This document shows positions 49,201 through 52,200 of a stretch of DNA of 64,000 nucleotides, one piece after another. The position numbers and the translations under genes were made by a program. The stretch is from Cydia pomonella (lineage: Eukaryota; Arthropoda; Insecta; Lepidoptera; Tortricidae). The notes under the pieces are model-generated. The model was not told the DNA's origin. It saw only the letters and a list, made by a program, of their open reading frames with translations, and made no database searches. The stretch lies in the NCBI RefSeq assembly GCF_033807575.1, contig NC_084711.1, positions 1 through 64,000 on the forward strand, read 5' to 3'. Position 1 is the stretch's first letter, and each line of letters opens with the position of its first letter.

Positions 49201-52200
49201 CCAATGAAGCTGACGTCGCATGAGGTACCTATACCTCGATACCACCCACATTTGCTCTACGCAGCACTTCGGTATTCCGAACACGATCAGACCATCGGAT
49301 CTTCAGTATTTTGCGTAGGCATCTGAGGTGGAATCGGTCCAGCATGCGAATATGGCGGCGATAAACGGTCCACGTTTCAGTGGAGTATAGAAGGTTAGGC
49401 AGCACGAATGGCCAGTTTTAAATCGTGTGAGCTGAGAACCTTGTGGTCTAACTTGCCAAAAGCTGCAGCCGCAGCCCCGATCCTGCTGTTAATTTCAGCA
49501 TCAAGGTCGCACTTGGATGTTAACGTGCTCCCCAGGTAGCGGAACTTGTCTACCTGCTTCAGCTGGTCCTCGCCGAGTCTGTTGACTGACAACGTCCAGC
49601 GACATCACCTAAGTCTTCTTGACACTGATCTTGAGCCCAAACCTGCGACAGGACTCGTCCAAACTGGACATGAGCTATTGCATGCCTTCCGGAGACTCAG
49701 TAACAAAACACAAGTCGTCTGCATACATGATCTCTGTGATCACTGCGTATGAGACTTTTGTACGTGCTTTTTTTAAAGCTTTTATTTAACTTGCAATGTA
49801 TGTACACAGATAAAAAAGATATCTTAATTCAAAACGCAAAACTCTCTTGCGCACGGTTGCTTAAATAAAATAATAAATTGCTTAGTCCAATAAATATGTC
49901 TCGAGTTAAAAACAACATAATTTTTAAAAGGAGAATAAAAATTATTTAGTTTTATCTTTACACATTTTTAAAGCGAATGGTAGTGATTTGAGTTAAGATA
50001 TTAATTATTCGCCGAAAGAAAAAAAGTCTTAGAAAGAGATATAGCATGCTCTTAAAAAACGGTTTTATCTTGAGTAACTCTACCTCAAACCAAAAATATT
50101 ACCAAATTCCAAAGAAGAACCACCAAAATTTTCCTTTGAGACTTTTAAGTTTTTAGGCAAGAGCGATTAATTCTTGGTTTGATGTTTTCAATTTACAGTC
50201 AAGAGCTAAAGCTATTTTAAAAAAGAAGCACCAAAACTTTGGTTTGAGACTTTTAAGTTTTTATACAAGAGCCATTAATTCTTGGTTTGATGTTTTCAAC
50301 CTACAGTCAAGAGCCAAAGCTATTTCAAAGAAGAAGCACCAAAATTTTCCTTTGAGACTTTAAGTTTATAGACAAAAGCGATAAATTCTTGGTTTGATGT
50401 TTTCAATCTACAGTGAAGAGCCAAAGCTATTTCAAAGAAGAAGCACCAAAATGTTGCTTTGAGACTTAAGTTTTTACGCAAGAGCGATTAATTCTTGGTT
50501 TGATGTTGTCAATATACAGTCAAGAGCCAAAGCTATTCAAAAGAAAAAGCACCAAAACTTTGGTTTGAGACTTTTACATAAAATAGTATATATATGATGA
50601 AGGGGACAAGAGCGCTGGTGGCCTAGCGGTAAGAGCGTATGACTTGCAATCCGGAGGTCGCGGGTTCAAACCTCGGCTCGTACCGATGAGTTTTTCGGAA
50701 CTTCTGTACGAACATTTTGATATTCACCAGTCGCTTTTCGGTGAAGAAGAAAAACATCGTGAGGTAACCGGGCTAATCCCAATAAGGCCTCTAGTTTAAC
50801 TAGTGCCTACGCCAATTCTCGGGATTAGTTTCCAAGCGGACCCCAGGCTCCCATGAGCCGTGGCAAAATGCCGGGACAACGCGAGGAAGAAGAAGAAGAT
50901 GAAGACGATTATTGAAAACTACAAAGATTTCAACGAATGACGAAAACCATGCTGGTTTAAGAAAATTCATTCTTTATTCAAGACATACTAAACTTGGCGC
51001 TAAGAGATTTCAGCTCTAGATATAAATAATATCATATTTCACATTGAGTAACGCACTCTTGAACCAATACTTTTTCTTGTTTTTATGGAGAAATATAATT
51101 CTCAATTCAATTATGAGTATCTCACCCCAAGAAACAAAGTTTCTTGGCACAAGTTCTTTAAGTATTGCACTAAGACAGTTAGGTTTAATTTAAAAAATAC
51201 AATACTTAAAACGTAAACGCTCTTGGTGAGAATAATGAGCTTTTTAAAAAAAAACTTTTTATAGCTCGGATAGAGAATTTAATTTTTTAGCTTAAATAAT
51301 AAACTTTGAAATATTTTATATCTTAACGCAAGAATTTTATTGTTTCCTTATATAGGAAACACAAAATGTCTTGACACAAGAGTATTTACTTCGCTGGAGA
51401 ACTATTTTTTTTCTGTGTATTTATGTATGTATGTTTGTTCAGGTGGAATCTTGCAACTCAATTTTGAAGCAGATATCTTCAGCCGATTGAGCTGAAATTT
51501 TGTATACACGTTTAGTTCGGATGACAATGCATGATAAATTATGTGACGTCATCAATCCAACATGGCGGACCATTCAAGATGGCGGAATAGTTATTTTTAA
51601 TGCACTTCTACAATATGGGTATCAAATGAAAGGGATTGTTGACAGTAACTCGAAAAAATATGTGACGTTATTCTAAATCCAATATGGCGGAACATTCAAG
51701 ATGGCGGAATAGTTATTTTTAATGCACTTCTACAATATGGGTATCAAATGAAAGGGAGTGTTGAGAGTAACTCAAAATAACTAAAAAGTAAAAAAAAAAA
51801 TTTTAGTAAAAGCTTTTATTTAAATATAAATATTATAAGACATTATTACACAAATTGACTAAGTCCCACAGTAAGCTCAATAAGGCTTGTGTTGAGGGTA
51901 CTTAGACAACGATATATATAATACATAAATATTCATAAATACTTAAATACATAGAAAACACCCATGACTCAGGAACAAATATCTATGCTCATCACACGAA
52001 TAAATGCCCTTACCAGGATTTAAACCCGGGACCATCGGCTTCGTAGGCAGGGTCACTACCAACTAGGCCAGACCGGTCGTCATATATTTAAATGCTCAAA
52101 AGAGAAGAAGTTAAAATTTTCCTTTAAAATTTTAATCATCAACTTATAACCTCATTATATACAATTTATATGTTCATAAAAGCTTGTCGCGAGGTTTAAG

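Noticed and set aside
50630..50700. tRNA gene suggested by A and B boxes
   Set aside because: The sequence lacks an acceptor-stem partner and continues into a SINE body with a GAAGAAGAAGAAG tail. The same applies to the heads at 56366 and 52084.
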